Part shown: piece after piece, positions 48,132 to 59,053 of the stretch
How the letters are laid out: every line of letters starts with the position of its first letter
Position numbering within the stretch: position 1 is the stretch's first letter
DNA from: Cocos nucifera
Taxonomy: Eukaryota > Streptophyta > Magnoliopsida > Arecales > Arecaceae
Assembly (NCBI GenBank): GCA_006176705.1
Contig: QRFJ01003055.1
Span: forward strand, 124,001 to 188,000
Reading direction: 5' to 3'
DNA: 64,000 nucleotides
The notes under the pieces: generated by a model
What the model was told of the DNA's origin: nothing
What the model saw: only the letters and a program-made list of their open reading frames with translations
The model's database searches: none
Translations under genes and position numbers: made by a program

Positions 48132-51100
48132 CTAAAGCCAATTGGCTACAAGTCTAAGTCCCATCTTCTCAAGGTGGGCTTCGATCTTCTGCTGGCCCAA
48201 CGGCTTTGTAAGTGGGTCTGCCACATTATCTGCGGAGTTGACTCTCTTGACCTCAACGTAACCTTTCTCAAGGTAATCGCGGATGAGATGATATCGCCGC
48301 TCAATGTGCTTGGACTTTCTGGTGAGACCTCGGCTCCTTAGCAAGGGCTATGGCGCCATTGTTGTCGCAGTAAAGAGGAATGGCATCTGATGGCATTACT
48401 CCAATTTCTGCAGCAAACTTCTTGTACCAGAATGCTTCCTTTGCAGCCTCTGATGCAGCTATATATTCTGCTTCCATGGTGGAATCTGCTATCACAGTTT
48501 GCTTGGAACTCTTCCAGCTGACAGCTCCACCATTGCACACAAACAGACTTCCAGATGTCGACTTTCGATCATCTATATCGGACATGAAGTCCGAGTCTGT
48601 GTATCCCTGGAACTTGGAGTTCTCCATTACCAAAGACCAACATCATATCCTTAGTTCTTCTCAAGTACTTAAGGATACATTTCACAGAAGTCCAGTGTTC
48701 TTCACCTGGATTTGACTGATATCTGCTTGTGACACTCACAGCATGGGCTATATCAGGTCGTGTACATAGCATGGCATACATGAGGCTCCCTATTGCAGAA
48801 GCATAAGGGATCTTGCTCATGCGTTCTATTTCCTCAGGTGTGCTGGGGCACATCTTCTTGGAAAGATGAATACCATGTCTGAAGGGTATTAATCCCCTCT
48901 TAGAGTTTTCCATACTAAACCTCTTTAGTACTTCCTCTATGTACATCTTCTGTGAAAGTCCTAGCATCCTATTCGGTCTATCCCTATAGACCTTAATTCC
49001 TAGAATAAAGGATGCTTCACCTAGGTCTTTCATGGAGAATTCCTTGGACAACCACATCTTGACTGATGTCAACATGGGAATATCATTCCCAATAAGGAGG
49101 ATGTCATCCACGTACAATACGAGGAAGACAACAGCGCTCCCACTGACCCTTTTGAAAACACATGGTTCCTCTTCATTTTTGATGAAACCAAACTTTTTGA
49201 TCACATCATTGAAACGAGTGTTCCAGCTCCGAGATGCTTGCTTAAGTCCATATATGGACCTTTGCAGCTTGCAAACCTTGTGATCAGTATCACTGGATGT
49301 GAAACCTAGCGGCTGTTCCATATAGATATCTTCCTCAAGATATCCATTTAGGAATGCCGTTTTCACGTCCATTTGCCATATTTCATAATCGAAATAGGCT
49401 GCAACAGGCAAGCAATGTGCGGATGGATTTTAGCATAGCTACTGGGGAAAAGGTATCCTGATAGTCAATGCCTTCACGTTGACTATAACCTTTTGCCACC
49501 AGTCTAGCCTTGAATGTCTCCACATTCCCATCTGCACCAATCTTTCTCTTGAAGATCCATTTACACCCAATAGGTACTATACCTTCTGGTGGATCTACCA
49601 AGGTCCAGACTTGGTTTGAGTGCATCGAGTCGATCTCTGACTTCATTGCCTCAAGCCATTTCTCGGAGTCGATATCTGATATCGCCTCGTTGTAGGTTTT
49701 GGGATCATCACCATGAGCACCATTACCTATGAGGAACATTTCCTCTACATCCTCTGAAATAATACCTAAGTATCTTTCAGGGGGACTGGAAAACTCTTTC
49801 CGATCTACGAGGTGGAGGAGGTAGTGTTCTTATTGGCTCAACCTGATTTGGTTCTACTTGGTCCTTAGCTCGTTCTGCTTGTGAGACTTTCTCATCAAGC
49901 TTAATCTGCTTTCCAATGCCGCTATCTTGAATAAACTATTTTTCAAGAAATATGGCATGTCGACTCACAATCACATTGTGGTCTTCTGGAATGTAGAAAT
50001 AGTATCCTAATGACTCTTTAGGATATCCTATGAATCGAGCTCTAAAGGACCTAAACTCTAACTTGTCCGCTTGTTGTCTTTTGACATGAGCCGGACAACC
50101 CCAAATTCTGAGATGACTCAGACTTGGTTTCTTACCGTGCCATATCTCATACGGTGTGGTAGGAACGGTTTTAGAGGGAACCCTATTCAGTAAATAGATT
50201 GAAGTTAATAATGAATGTCCCCAAAGAAAATCAGGGAGGTCTGTGAAGCTCATCATGGATCGAACCATATCCAATAGAGTCCGATTTCTCCGTTCTGAAA
50301 CCCCGTTGAGTTGAGGTGTTCCTGGTGGAGTCCATTGAGAGACTATGCCATTTTCCTTAAGATAGTCTAGGAATTCCCGGCTAAGGTATTCACCTCCTCG
50401 ATCTGATCGAAGAACCTTAATGGGTTTTCCAGTTTGTTTTTCTACTTCATGTCTGAATTCTTTGAACTTTTCAAAAGCTTCAGACTTGTGTCTCATAAGA
50501 TACACATACCCATACCTAGACAGATCATCGGTAAAGGTAATGAAGTAGACAAAATTGCCTCTAGCCGGCACATCAAATGGGCCGCACACATCAGTATGTA
50601 CTAGGGCAAGGAGATCTGTGGCCCTCTCCCCATGTCCAACAAAAGGGAGTTTAGTCATTTTGCCTTGAAGACAAGATTCACAAGTTGGATATGACTCGGA
50701 AAGTCAATGGACTCAATAGCCCATTTTTCTCCAATTTGTTGATCCTATCTTCTGCTATATGACCTAATCTCAGGTGCCATAGATATCTGTCGTTTGGACT
50801 ATCCCTAGGTCGTTTGGCATTCACGTTTTGCTCGATAGTTAAAATAGGTACATCAATATGTAGCTGATAAAGACCATTAATAAGGAAACCATTTGCAATT
50901 TTATTTCTTTCATAAAGAATGTTACAATGGTCCTTAAAGAAGGTGATCACATAACCTTCTTGTGCTAAGCATGAAACAGAAATCAAATTCCTGCTAGCTG
51001 CAGGCACATAATAACAGTCTTTTAAAACTAAGTCTAAACCAGATGGTAATCGAAGAGGGTATGTTCCCACGGCTACTGCAGCAACTCTTGCTCCATTACC

Positions 51101-52083
51101 GATGCGTAGGATCATGTCTCCATCCCTCAGCCTCCTGCTATCCTCAAGACCCTGCATAGAAGTGCACAGATGAGCACTAGAACCAGAGTCAAGCACCCAA
51201 CTGGATGCAGAAGAAACCGTAAGGTTAGACTCAATAACGAGCATACCTCCAGAAGGACCTTCCTTCTTGTTCTTCAGGGTGGCCAGGTAAGTAGGGCAGT
51301 TCCGCTTCCAATGGCCGTCGCTGTTGCAATGGAAACACTTTCCTTTGCCATCGGCCTTCTTCTTCGGTTCTGCCTTCTTCTTCTTTGATCCTTCCACCTT
51401 TTGCTTTTTCACAGACTTCTTTTTCTTTCCATAAGACTTTCTTTTGGAAGAAGTCCGTTCCATAGCAAGAACTGAGCCTTTAGAACCTTTCATAGAAAGC
51501 TCAGCGGTAACCAGCATATTCATCAACTCGGCCAAGGAATTCTTGAAGTTTATGCATGTGGTAATTCATGATGAATTGCCCATATGCATCAGTCAAGGAT
51601 TGCAGAATAATATCATTCTGCAAGTCCAAGTCCAACTTCACACCGAGCTTCTCAAGCTCTTCCATGTCCTTGATCATTGTCAGACAGTGATCTTGGACTG
51701 ACTGCCCATCACGCATCTTAGCCTTAAAAAGTCATTTCGTGACTTGATATTTGGCTGCGCGACTCTGTTCACCAAACATCTCCTGCAGGTGAGCCAACAT
51801 TTGGCGAGCAGTCCCGATATCTTCATGTTGGCGCTGGAGCTCATCAGACATCGAGCCCAACATGTAGTATCTGGCCTTATTATCTTCGTCAATCCATTTT
51901 TCCAGAGACGCTCTCTGTTCAGTGGATGGACGAGGCTGGTAAGGTGGGAGGGTCCTGGTCCAAAACATGTGTTAACTTCTCTGAACCCAAAATAATTTTG
52001 TAGTTCCTGAGCCAATCTTTATAATTGGGTCCAGTCAGTCTATGTGTGTCTAGGATACGTGCCAGTGGGTTGGACGCAGACAT
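48132..52083 (-). pseudogene. gag-pol of copia element A, frameshifted
   Basis: From ATG 52081-52083 (MSASNPLARILDT) the order is: UBN2-type gag; lysine-rich stretch; complete CCHC knuckle CFHCNSDGHWKRNC (about 51300-51345); protease with WVLDSGSSAH (about 51170-51205); pre-integrase 'DRYLWHLRLGHIAEDRINKL'; integrase with all three acidic residues (HTDVCGPF, RSDRGGEY, SERRNRT); proline-rich linker; RT with YVDD at 49103-49114; and RNase H with TDSD, EAEYIA, YCDNNG and ADPLTKPL, ending LVANWL. Stops: TGA 51732-51734 in gag and TAG 49936-49938 after 'FLEK', both shared with other copies. Frame breaks, each a single extra base compared with sister copies, lie near 51950, 51545, 50698, 49790, 49409, 48620 and 48313. 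Total length is normal. It encodes the nucleic-acid-binding capsid protein and the enzymes for reverse transcription and integration, but not as one open frame. Confidence 0.95.
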
Positions 52084-53954
52084 TTTCCTGTAGAGAGTCA
52101 AAGATTCTAGTTAGATACTGTAATTTTGACTTGACCAATTTGTTTAGGGATTTTATTTTTAAACAAATTAGCTCCCACTATTTTCTCGGATCCCTACACT
52201 CCCTCTGTAGAGATGCGAAAAATCTCCACGATTGAATGATTTCTAGTGGGTGGTGCGGTCTCACCAACTGACTCATCACCTCACCTAACAGTTATTGGTG
52301 ATGGGTTAGCCAATGAGTGAACAACTCTTGTTCAATGATTCTCTAATCATGGTGCACCCAAACTTGGTCTCTAATTCATGAATCTCACCGTATCCGGAAT
52401 ATTGATCCACTCCTTAGTTAAGTCAGACCCACCATTTGCATAGACTGGGTTCCTAATTGAGGTCTCTCACCGTATCCGAAATATTGAGCCCAACTCATCC
52501 TCCAGCCCATAGCATCCAATGCCTAATAGACATGGTTGCATCTTCCCGGTGCAACTGAGCCACTGTATCCAGCCGAGAACAATCAACCCCGGGAAGGGCC
52601 CGCACATCTACAATGGTGGAAGACCTCAGACTTAATCTTTTCTTAGGGAGAATTGATTCAGGTCTCATTAAACTAGACTTGGCTTAGTCATAACAATTAT
52701 GACTAACCTAGTGGCATGGGTTAGCTCGGATTATTGACCACCTCAGATCAGAACTGTGTCAACAGATATGGCCAGGTAAGTGAGACCGGTGGAAGGAATA
52801 TGCCATTAACTCGCACAAGAACGCATTCAGGTCGAGTAGCTTCCAATTAAAAACCAGTCGGTCGTCTGTGCCAAACTTACCTTAGACACCAAATTGTTGA
52901 GTCAGAACCAATTGGGTTAGCCTACAATCCAGACTCTAACCTCTGAGCCTAATTAGGTCTTGCTTGATCGTGACTCGATCTTGACCCAGACTTAATCCTA
53001 TTAGGCTGGTCAATTTAAGCATTGTTGATCCCATCTAACCAACTCTTGATTCGGTTTGATCAACCGCTTAGACCTAATTGAGCTACCCAAGCCCGAACCC
53101 AGTATTATGAATATGTCTTAGATCTGAAATTCTCAATTTTAGACCTAATTAATATTCCATAAACTTAATTCTTAATTAAGTAGGGTTCATAAACAAAATA
53201 TGCACAATAAATCCTAGGGTTTCAGGATCTAGGGTTTTGCAGAAAGTAAGTTTTGGGTTTCTGATTAAGGACGAACACGCAGCACCCCTACACGTCATAA
53301 GAACACCCCATCGAATGGGAAGAGAGGGCCTTTAAACCCTTCTTCGTTCTTATGACCGGACGGCCAAGAGGAACGCCTTAATCAGGAACATGTAATAAAC
53401 AAATACTACAAAACAGTTATAGATCTATATCATATATCTCATATACAAATTTAGATCTAATCATGGCATATTTTGCATACATCTCATGTATCATAATCAT
53501 GCATGTTTTCAGATCTAAATTATCACATAATAATCTAAAAAATTAGATTTAAATTGATCTAATCAAAATAAATTCTAATCTAGACAATTATGTAGAACTA
53601 TTCTACAACTAGTCTAGTCATGCATCTAATCATATCTCATATGATATTTAAAATTAAATAATTTTTATTTGCTGTTTATCAGATGTTATTATAACACTTA
53701 TAATATCAGAAAAATAGTAAATAAGAAGATCTAAAATATGATTTAATCAGATTAAATCAAAGACATGCAAAACTATTCTATAGAACTATTCTATTCTAGA
53801 ACTAGTCATGCATATCTTCATGTTCTTAGATCCAAATCATTTAATTTTAATTTTTCTGATTTCAGATCTGATCACATCTCATGTGACATCTGAAATCACT
53901 TATTTTTAATTAAAATAAAATTAAAAATCAGATCTAAACTATTTTTAGAACCAT
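52084..53954 (-). mobile_element. Untranslated leader of element A
   Basis: 1.87 kb without a credible gene. It contains an inverted repeat AATTTGTTTA/TAAACAAATT (52137-52146, 52160-52169) just upstream of gag, the perfect hairpin TTAGTCATAA-CAA-TTATGACTAA (52684-52706), the folded domain at 53261-53385, and the interrupted leader frame near 52390-52570. Confidence 0.85.
53261..53385 (-). other. Conserved folded domain in the copia leader (element A copy)
   Basis: Outer arms CTGATTAAGG (53261-53270) and CCTTAATCAG (53376-53385). Perfect 11-bp inner arms GTCATAAGAAC (53294-53304) and GTTCTTATGAC (53346-53356). Inside them are CCCAT-CGA-ATGGG (53307-53319) and a GA-rich arm pairing with CCCTTCTTC around a TTTAAA loop. 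The best-preserved copy of this structure. Confidence 0.7.
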
Positions 53955-53967
53955 GGCTCTGATACCA
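53955..53967 (-). other. Primer-binding site of element A
   Basis: The minus strand reads TGGTATCAGAGCC two bases inside the 5' LTR and is complementary to initiator tRNA-Met. Confidence 0.93.
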
Positions 53968-53969
53968 CT

Positions 53970-56247
53970 TGAAGGGAAATCCTGATTTCCCTGACCAGGT
54001 TCGTTCAGATCTGATCAGATCAAGAGATATATTTCAAAAATTTTTCTCTTAGATCTGTATCAGATCAGGGATGCTTCAGATCTGATTCTTATTTATTTAA
54101 TAAAAATTAAATGAAAAGGATAAATTAAATCACATTCAATTTACCTGAATAGGGTAATCCTATTACCCTGTTGATGATCCTGTTTGCAGCGGAAGGTTCT
54201 GGATCAAGCCACGCAAGCGCCTGGCCTCTACCGGTATCCACTCGGGCTGGATCTGGAGATCCTCTTCTTCTCTATCACGCCTCCAAAAATCAGATCTGGA
54301 TCTGATCTGGAGGATCTTCAAAACTCCTTTTGAAGATCTGCAGTCGTTCTTCGCAGCAGCGCAGCCTTCTTGCTTTTGATCTCCTTTTCTTGATCTAAAT
54401 CGCACCAATCCAAATCCAAAACACTTTTGGACGTGGAGAGCAAGGGGAGATGAGAGTATGGCGTGGAGAAAGGGGAGAGAGGCAGCCTTGGGGCGTGGGA
54501 AGATTGCTTCTTGATTATTTTTTCACTTGGGCGCTGGGTCTCTTATATAGACTAAGCGTGATCCAAGTCATCTTCCTCCCAACCAATCACAACCCTTTGT
54601 GAAATCAGATCTAAATCTGATTGGTGGGATTAGAGTCCCCTGGATTCCTACTTGGAGAGTGCCTTGGACCAGTCAAACTGGATTCTTAGAAGAACTCTCA
54701 TTGGAATCCTAAAGGGAGATGGAGTCCTTGTCCCAACAAGGACTCCATGGCGCCTCCTTACTTGGGCTCACGCCTCCCTTGGCGTGCGCCCATCTCCTTG
54801 CCAGGTTCTGGCAGGGGGACAAGCCCCCACCAGCTCTCCAATAGGTGCATGACATGTGGTCAAAAGTCAAAGGGTCAATGGTCAACGTTTGACCAGTCAA
54901 AGGTAGACTTTTGACCAAAGTCAAAGAACAAGAAATGGCAGGTGACCAAAAATGGCAGGTAATGTCTTACAAATAAGACAACCTATTCTGACTTGGACAA
55001 CCTCCAGTCAGACCATATGAAGGCCTCTGATTGAGCACAAACTCCTTTGGCTCAGACAGGACAACTTATTTATGATAGCAAAAGAAGAACGTTAGGTTCA
55101 ATCGAGTGCTAGCACGATTTCCTTGAACCTAATTGAATCTCATTCAGATCAATTGAACTAGATCAGTTCAATTGATGATCACCAGATTCAAACCCTTGTT
55201 TGTGTGACCCAGTTAGGTTCAGTTCTGTATGGTAATGGGATATGTCATGATCTCTATCATCGACATCATCGAAACTCCTTTCGATGGATCAGAACTCTTC
55301 TGATTCGAACAGCTAGAATGATCGATCATCTAAATCATTCTAATTGCTCCCAAAATCCACCAGTGACACCTAGCAGTATATGGTGGCAACCCATCAGAGC
55401 TGAATGCGAACCTCTTGGTGCAGCTACCTGTGTGATTCAAGTTCTTCTATCTTGAGCCCCGATCAGATTAGGGTTAAGGTGAACTCGTCAAACCCTAGTC
55501 TCTGTCATATGATGTAATCATTCGATTCGAGTCCAATGTGAAAATCTAAATAGAAACTCTTTCTATTATTTCACTCTGCCATGGCCATGGGCTTCAGGAC
55601 TTGATTCTCATGATCATCATAGGGCTACTCCTCTACCACCGAGGTAGATAGATCCCATCTTGATGCAATCCAGTTCCTACAATGAACATGTCACAGCCAA
55701 CATACACCTCAGGGTTCCATATGGCTAGGAGACCGAGTAATGGTGTAGTCAAACTATAACACCCTCAAGGTGAACTGCCGATGCATCTCAGGTCAAAGAA
55801 CCAGACACACTACTGCAGCATCGAGTCAGTCATTGACGAGAAGGTAGACTCCCTAATGACTACTCGAGGTGGTCACGCTCAGTGCCCTCGTTCTCTAACG
55901 AGTACCTGTACTCTCGCTCCGGTGTCTCCACACCGTAGACTCAAGACTCATCTACTAAAGAGAAGCGATCGTACACCAACCTTCCGGATCAATCACCATC
56001 CTCGTGATGATCCTATGGTCGGGAGCTATTTATGAGTTAATAATGATTATTCATGTCTTAAATTTTCAACTCTTGAAAATATGAATTATCATTACCATTA
56101 ACTCAAAGGATGTATCACAGACACTAAATACACATGTGTGATAGAAAATAACCCATTTATTAATTATAGTCAAAATTACAATTTTGCCCCTAGAAGTGTA
56201 TTACAAGTGTCAGCCAATTCTGGCTTCTAGGGCACATATATCTAACA
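53970..56247 (-). repeat. 5' LTR of element A
   Basis: 2,278-bp partner of 45831-48117, with TATATAA on the minus strand at 54543-54549. It ends TCTAACA at 56247, directly before the TSD CTTTA. Confidence 0.96.
54543..54549 (-). promoter_or_regulatory. TATA box in the 5' LTR of element A
   Basis: TATATAA on the minus strand. The aligned position in the 3' LTR and the solo LTR is TATAAATAA, and in J (58281-58288) TATATAAA, so a TATA element is kept at this place in every copy. It would start the genomic RNA. Confidence 0.55.
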
Positions 56248-57047
56248 CTTTATGCCCAGAAGAGGAAAGAAAAAGCACTAGATGATAGCTCAAACAGGGT
56301 GAAGGTTGGTGCTCCAAGCTCCGTAGCCCCTACCACCACTATCGTTGCTTTCGAGATTGCCGCCAGTGCTGAGGTTGCCCCAACCGCTAAGGTCGGCATC
56401 GTTGATGTGTGTTTTATGCCTCCTGTGCTCTTGGGCCCTTCCAATAGAGATCAAGCTCCAAAGCTTCCTGCTGAGGGAGAGATGGGGGAAGGCAAGAAGA
56501 AAAAGAAAGCAATCATAAAGATGCTCTGCAAGGCTCATCCTGGTGAGCCAAGCATTAACCGTGGTGAATTATGAGAAGACCCCTTCAATGATCCAGAGAT
56601 CGTCTAGGATTTAACCGATAAGTTTGCCATGCCAGAGGTGGTGGACCACAAGGCCAACCTTGACCCCCGGTAGCTCATTTGGGGTTCTTTCAAAACCATC
56701 CTCAAGATGATCGCTTCGTTGCTCGAGTTTTTCTTTTCTCTTCTACTCTTTTCTTCCTCTTTTTTTTTTTAACATCAATCATTTGTTGTAGTCGGATCAC
56801 CAAATGCTTGCCTACATCAAGAGGGCGCACGTCTGGAGGCAAAAGCATAGAAAGTCTAGGAGGTCCTTCAAGCTGAGATCCATCATCTTCAGGAAAAGGC
56901 TATCAAGGTTGAACACCTCACAGAGGAGAAGGCAATGAAAATTGGGAGTCTCCATGGTGTACTTTGGAAAAAGAAGTTCATGTCAGTCGGACTCAAGGCC
57001 ACACTAGCCCTGAAGGAGGAGAGGAAGAAGAAAGTCAGACTCAAGGC
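56248..57047 (+). pseudogene. Transposase_28-type antisense gene of element I, 3' part
   Basis: Continuation of the exon cut by element A (TSD CTTTA at 56248-56252). The frame runs 'AQKRKEKALDDSSNRVKVGAPSS' in pieces, then an Ala/Val/Thr-rich stretch and 'GEGKKKKKAIIKMLCKAHP' to a TGA at 56572-56574. Similarity continues past it ('DPFNDPEIV', 'DLTDKFAMPEVVDH'). A probable intron ends in TTTGTTGTAG near 56791, and the next exon begins 'SDHQMLAYIKRAHVWRQ'. After a frame shift it is a coiled-coil rich in Glu, Lys and Leu ('EEKAMKIGSLHGVLWKKK', 'ALKEERKKKVRLKA'), as usual for the C-terminal half of this family. It stops at about 57047, where the LTR of J begins. Non-functional. Confidence 0.7.
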
Positions 57048-59038
57048 AGTTCACCTTGAGGGTGTTATAGTTTGACTACACCATAACTCAGTCTCCTAGC
57101 CATTCAGAATTCTGAGGTGTATGTTGGCTATAGCATGTTCATTGTAGGAATTGGATTGCACCAATAAGAGATCTATCTACCTCGGTAGATGAGGAGCAGC
57201 CCTATGATGATCATGAGAATCAAGTCCATAAGTCCATGGCCATGGTAGAGTGAAATAATAGAAAGAGTTTATATTAGTGTTTTCACATTGGACTTGAATC
57301 GAATGATTAATTCATATGATGGATATTAGGGTTTGACGAGATTACCTTAACCCTAATCCGATCAGGGCTCAAGATAGAGGAACCTAATCAGATAGATAAC
57401 TACATCGAGAGGTTCACTTTCAGTTCTGATGGGTTGCCACCACATTCTACTAGGTGTCACTGATGGATTTTGGGAGCAATTAGAATGATTTGGATAATTG
57501 ATCATACTAGTTGTCTGAATCAAAAAAGTTCTAATCCATCGAAAGGTGTGATGATATCGATGATAGAGATCATGACATATCCTATTATCATATAGAGCTG
57601 AACCTAACTAGATCATACAAATAAAGGTTTAGATCTAGACATCATCAATTAGACTAATCTAGTTTAATTAATTTGAATAAGATTCAATTATGTTCAAGGA
57701 AATCATGCTAGCACACAATTGAGCGTAATGTTCTCCTTTAATAACCATTAAAGCTTGGCTCGATTGAGCCGAATGTATTTGGACTCACTCAAGAACATTT
57801 ACTTGGTCTGACTGGAGCTTGTCCAAATCAAAAAAGAGTTATCTTAATTTACGAGATAAATTTAAGATAACACCTGCCATTTACGGTCACTTGCTAATTT
57901 CTATTTTCGGACATTGGTCAAATATTGACCCTGAATACTTGGACATCTGCCCATGTGTCATGCACCTATAGGAGAGTACCTGGGGCCTTATCCTCCTACT
58001 AAATGTAGACAAGAAGAGGGTGCATGTCTAAGGAGGTATGAGCCCCATGAGGATAAAGGAGTCCTATACAGATGGGACTCTAGGGTTGCTTCAGGGGATT
58101 AAACTCTATAGCACCAAGAACTCTTGTTAGTTCCAATCTTGGCACCATCTTAGGAGGGTTTTGAGGGTCTCTCATCCGATTGGATCAGATGATGTCATCC
58201 CACCAATCAAACTTAGATCTGATTGCTCAAAGGGCCATGATTGGCTAGGATGATATGGCACTGCATGGCACGGCAAGGTCTATATAAATCCTATCCGAGC
58301 CTAGGTTCTTTTTTTTTTAAAAAAAATGCTTTTGTCTTTAGCCCACACCGTAAACCCTTTCTCCCTCCTTCTCCATGCCACCCTCTGGTCCTCTCTCTCC
58401 TCTCCATGCTTAAGGAGTTTTGGGCATGAATAAGGTGCGATCCAAGCAAGTGAAAGGCGTTAGGAAAGGAAGAAGACAACACTGCTGCAAGAGACACCGT
58501 TAGTTCTTCAAAAAGAGTTTTGAAAACCTTCAAGATTAGATATATATCTAATTTTTGGAGAATTGATTGAGAAGGAGAAGATCTCTAGTTCCTGCTTTAG
58601 TGGATACCGATAGAGGCCAGATGCTTGCATGGCTACATCAGAACCTCAGACAAGAGACAATGGCAGTTTTTCAAAAGAAGTTATGAAGACCTTCAAGATC
58701 AGATCTATATCTAATTTTTGAAGGATTGATTAAGAAGAAGAAGATCTCTAGATCCTATCTGAGTGGATACCAGTAGAGGCTAGATGATTGCATGGCTATA
58801 TCCAGAACCTCAGGCAAACATCGGGATCATCATAAGATAATTGGATTACCCAAAATAAAGATATAATTAAATTACATTTAATTTTTATTTTTATTTTATT
58901 TTTATTATTAGATCAATATGATTAAATCTAAGAAGTCTCAGATCTAATTAGGATCTCAGAAAATTTTTTTTTGAAATATCCCTCCAAATCCAATCAGATC
59001 TGAACGAATCTGATCCAGAAAATAGATTTTTTCCTTCA
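57048..59038 (+). repeat. 5' LTR of element J, 5' part missing
   Basis: It aligns to the LTR of B from about 39330 on ('cagttcaccttgagggtgt'), so the first ~465 bases are lost. It ends TTCCTTCA at 59038. TATATAAA lies at 58281-58288. A homopolymer block (TTTTTTTTTAAAAAAAAA near 58312-58325) and a partial internal duplication of the 'tggataccgatagaggccaga' block (about 58606 and 58765) are peculiar to this copy. Confidence 0.88.
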
Positions 59039-59040
59039 AC

Positions 59041-59053
59041 TGGTATCAGAGCC
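59041..59053 (+). other. Primer-binding site of element J
   Basis: TGGTATCAGAGCC lies two bases after the LTR. Confidence 0.92.

Larger units (their letters stand above)
45831..56247 (-). mobile_element. Complete Ty1/copia retrotransposon A, 10,417 bp
   Basis: Two nearly identical LTRs (2,287 and 2,278 bp), primer-binding site, 1.9-kb leader, gag-pol, polypurine tract and a 5-bp duplication CTTTA on both sides. It reads on the minus strand. In one stretch of roughly 300 bases I count about six LTR differences, so it is much younger than E. It lies inside an exon of the antisense gene of element I. It has the best-preserved catalytic motifs in the window, yet its frame is broken by several one-base insertions and two stop codons. 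Angela-like in its protease/integrase sequence. Confidence 0.96.

Noticed and set aside
53261..53385. Folded leader domain considered as a tRNA or other known RNA gene
   Set aside because: It lacks tRNA boxes and a CCA-type acceptor layout, and it is found only inside copia leaders.
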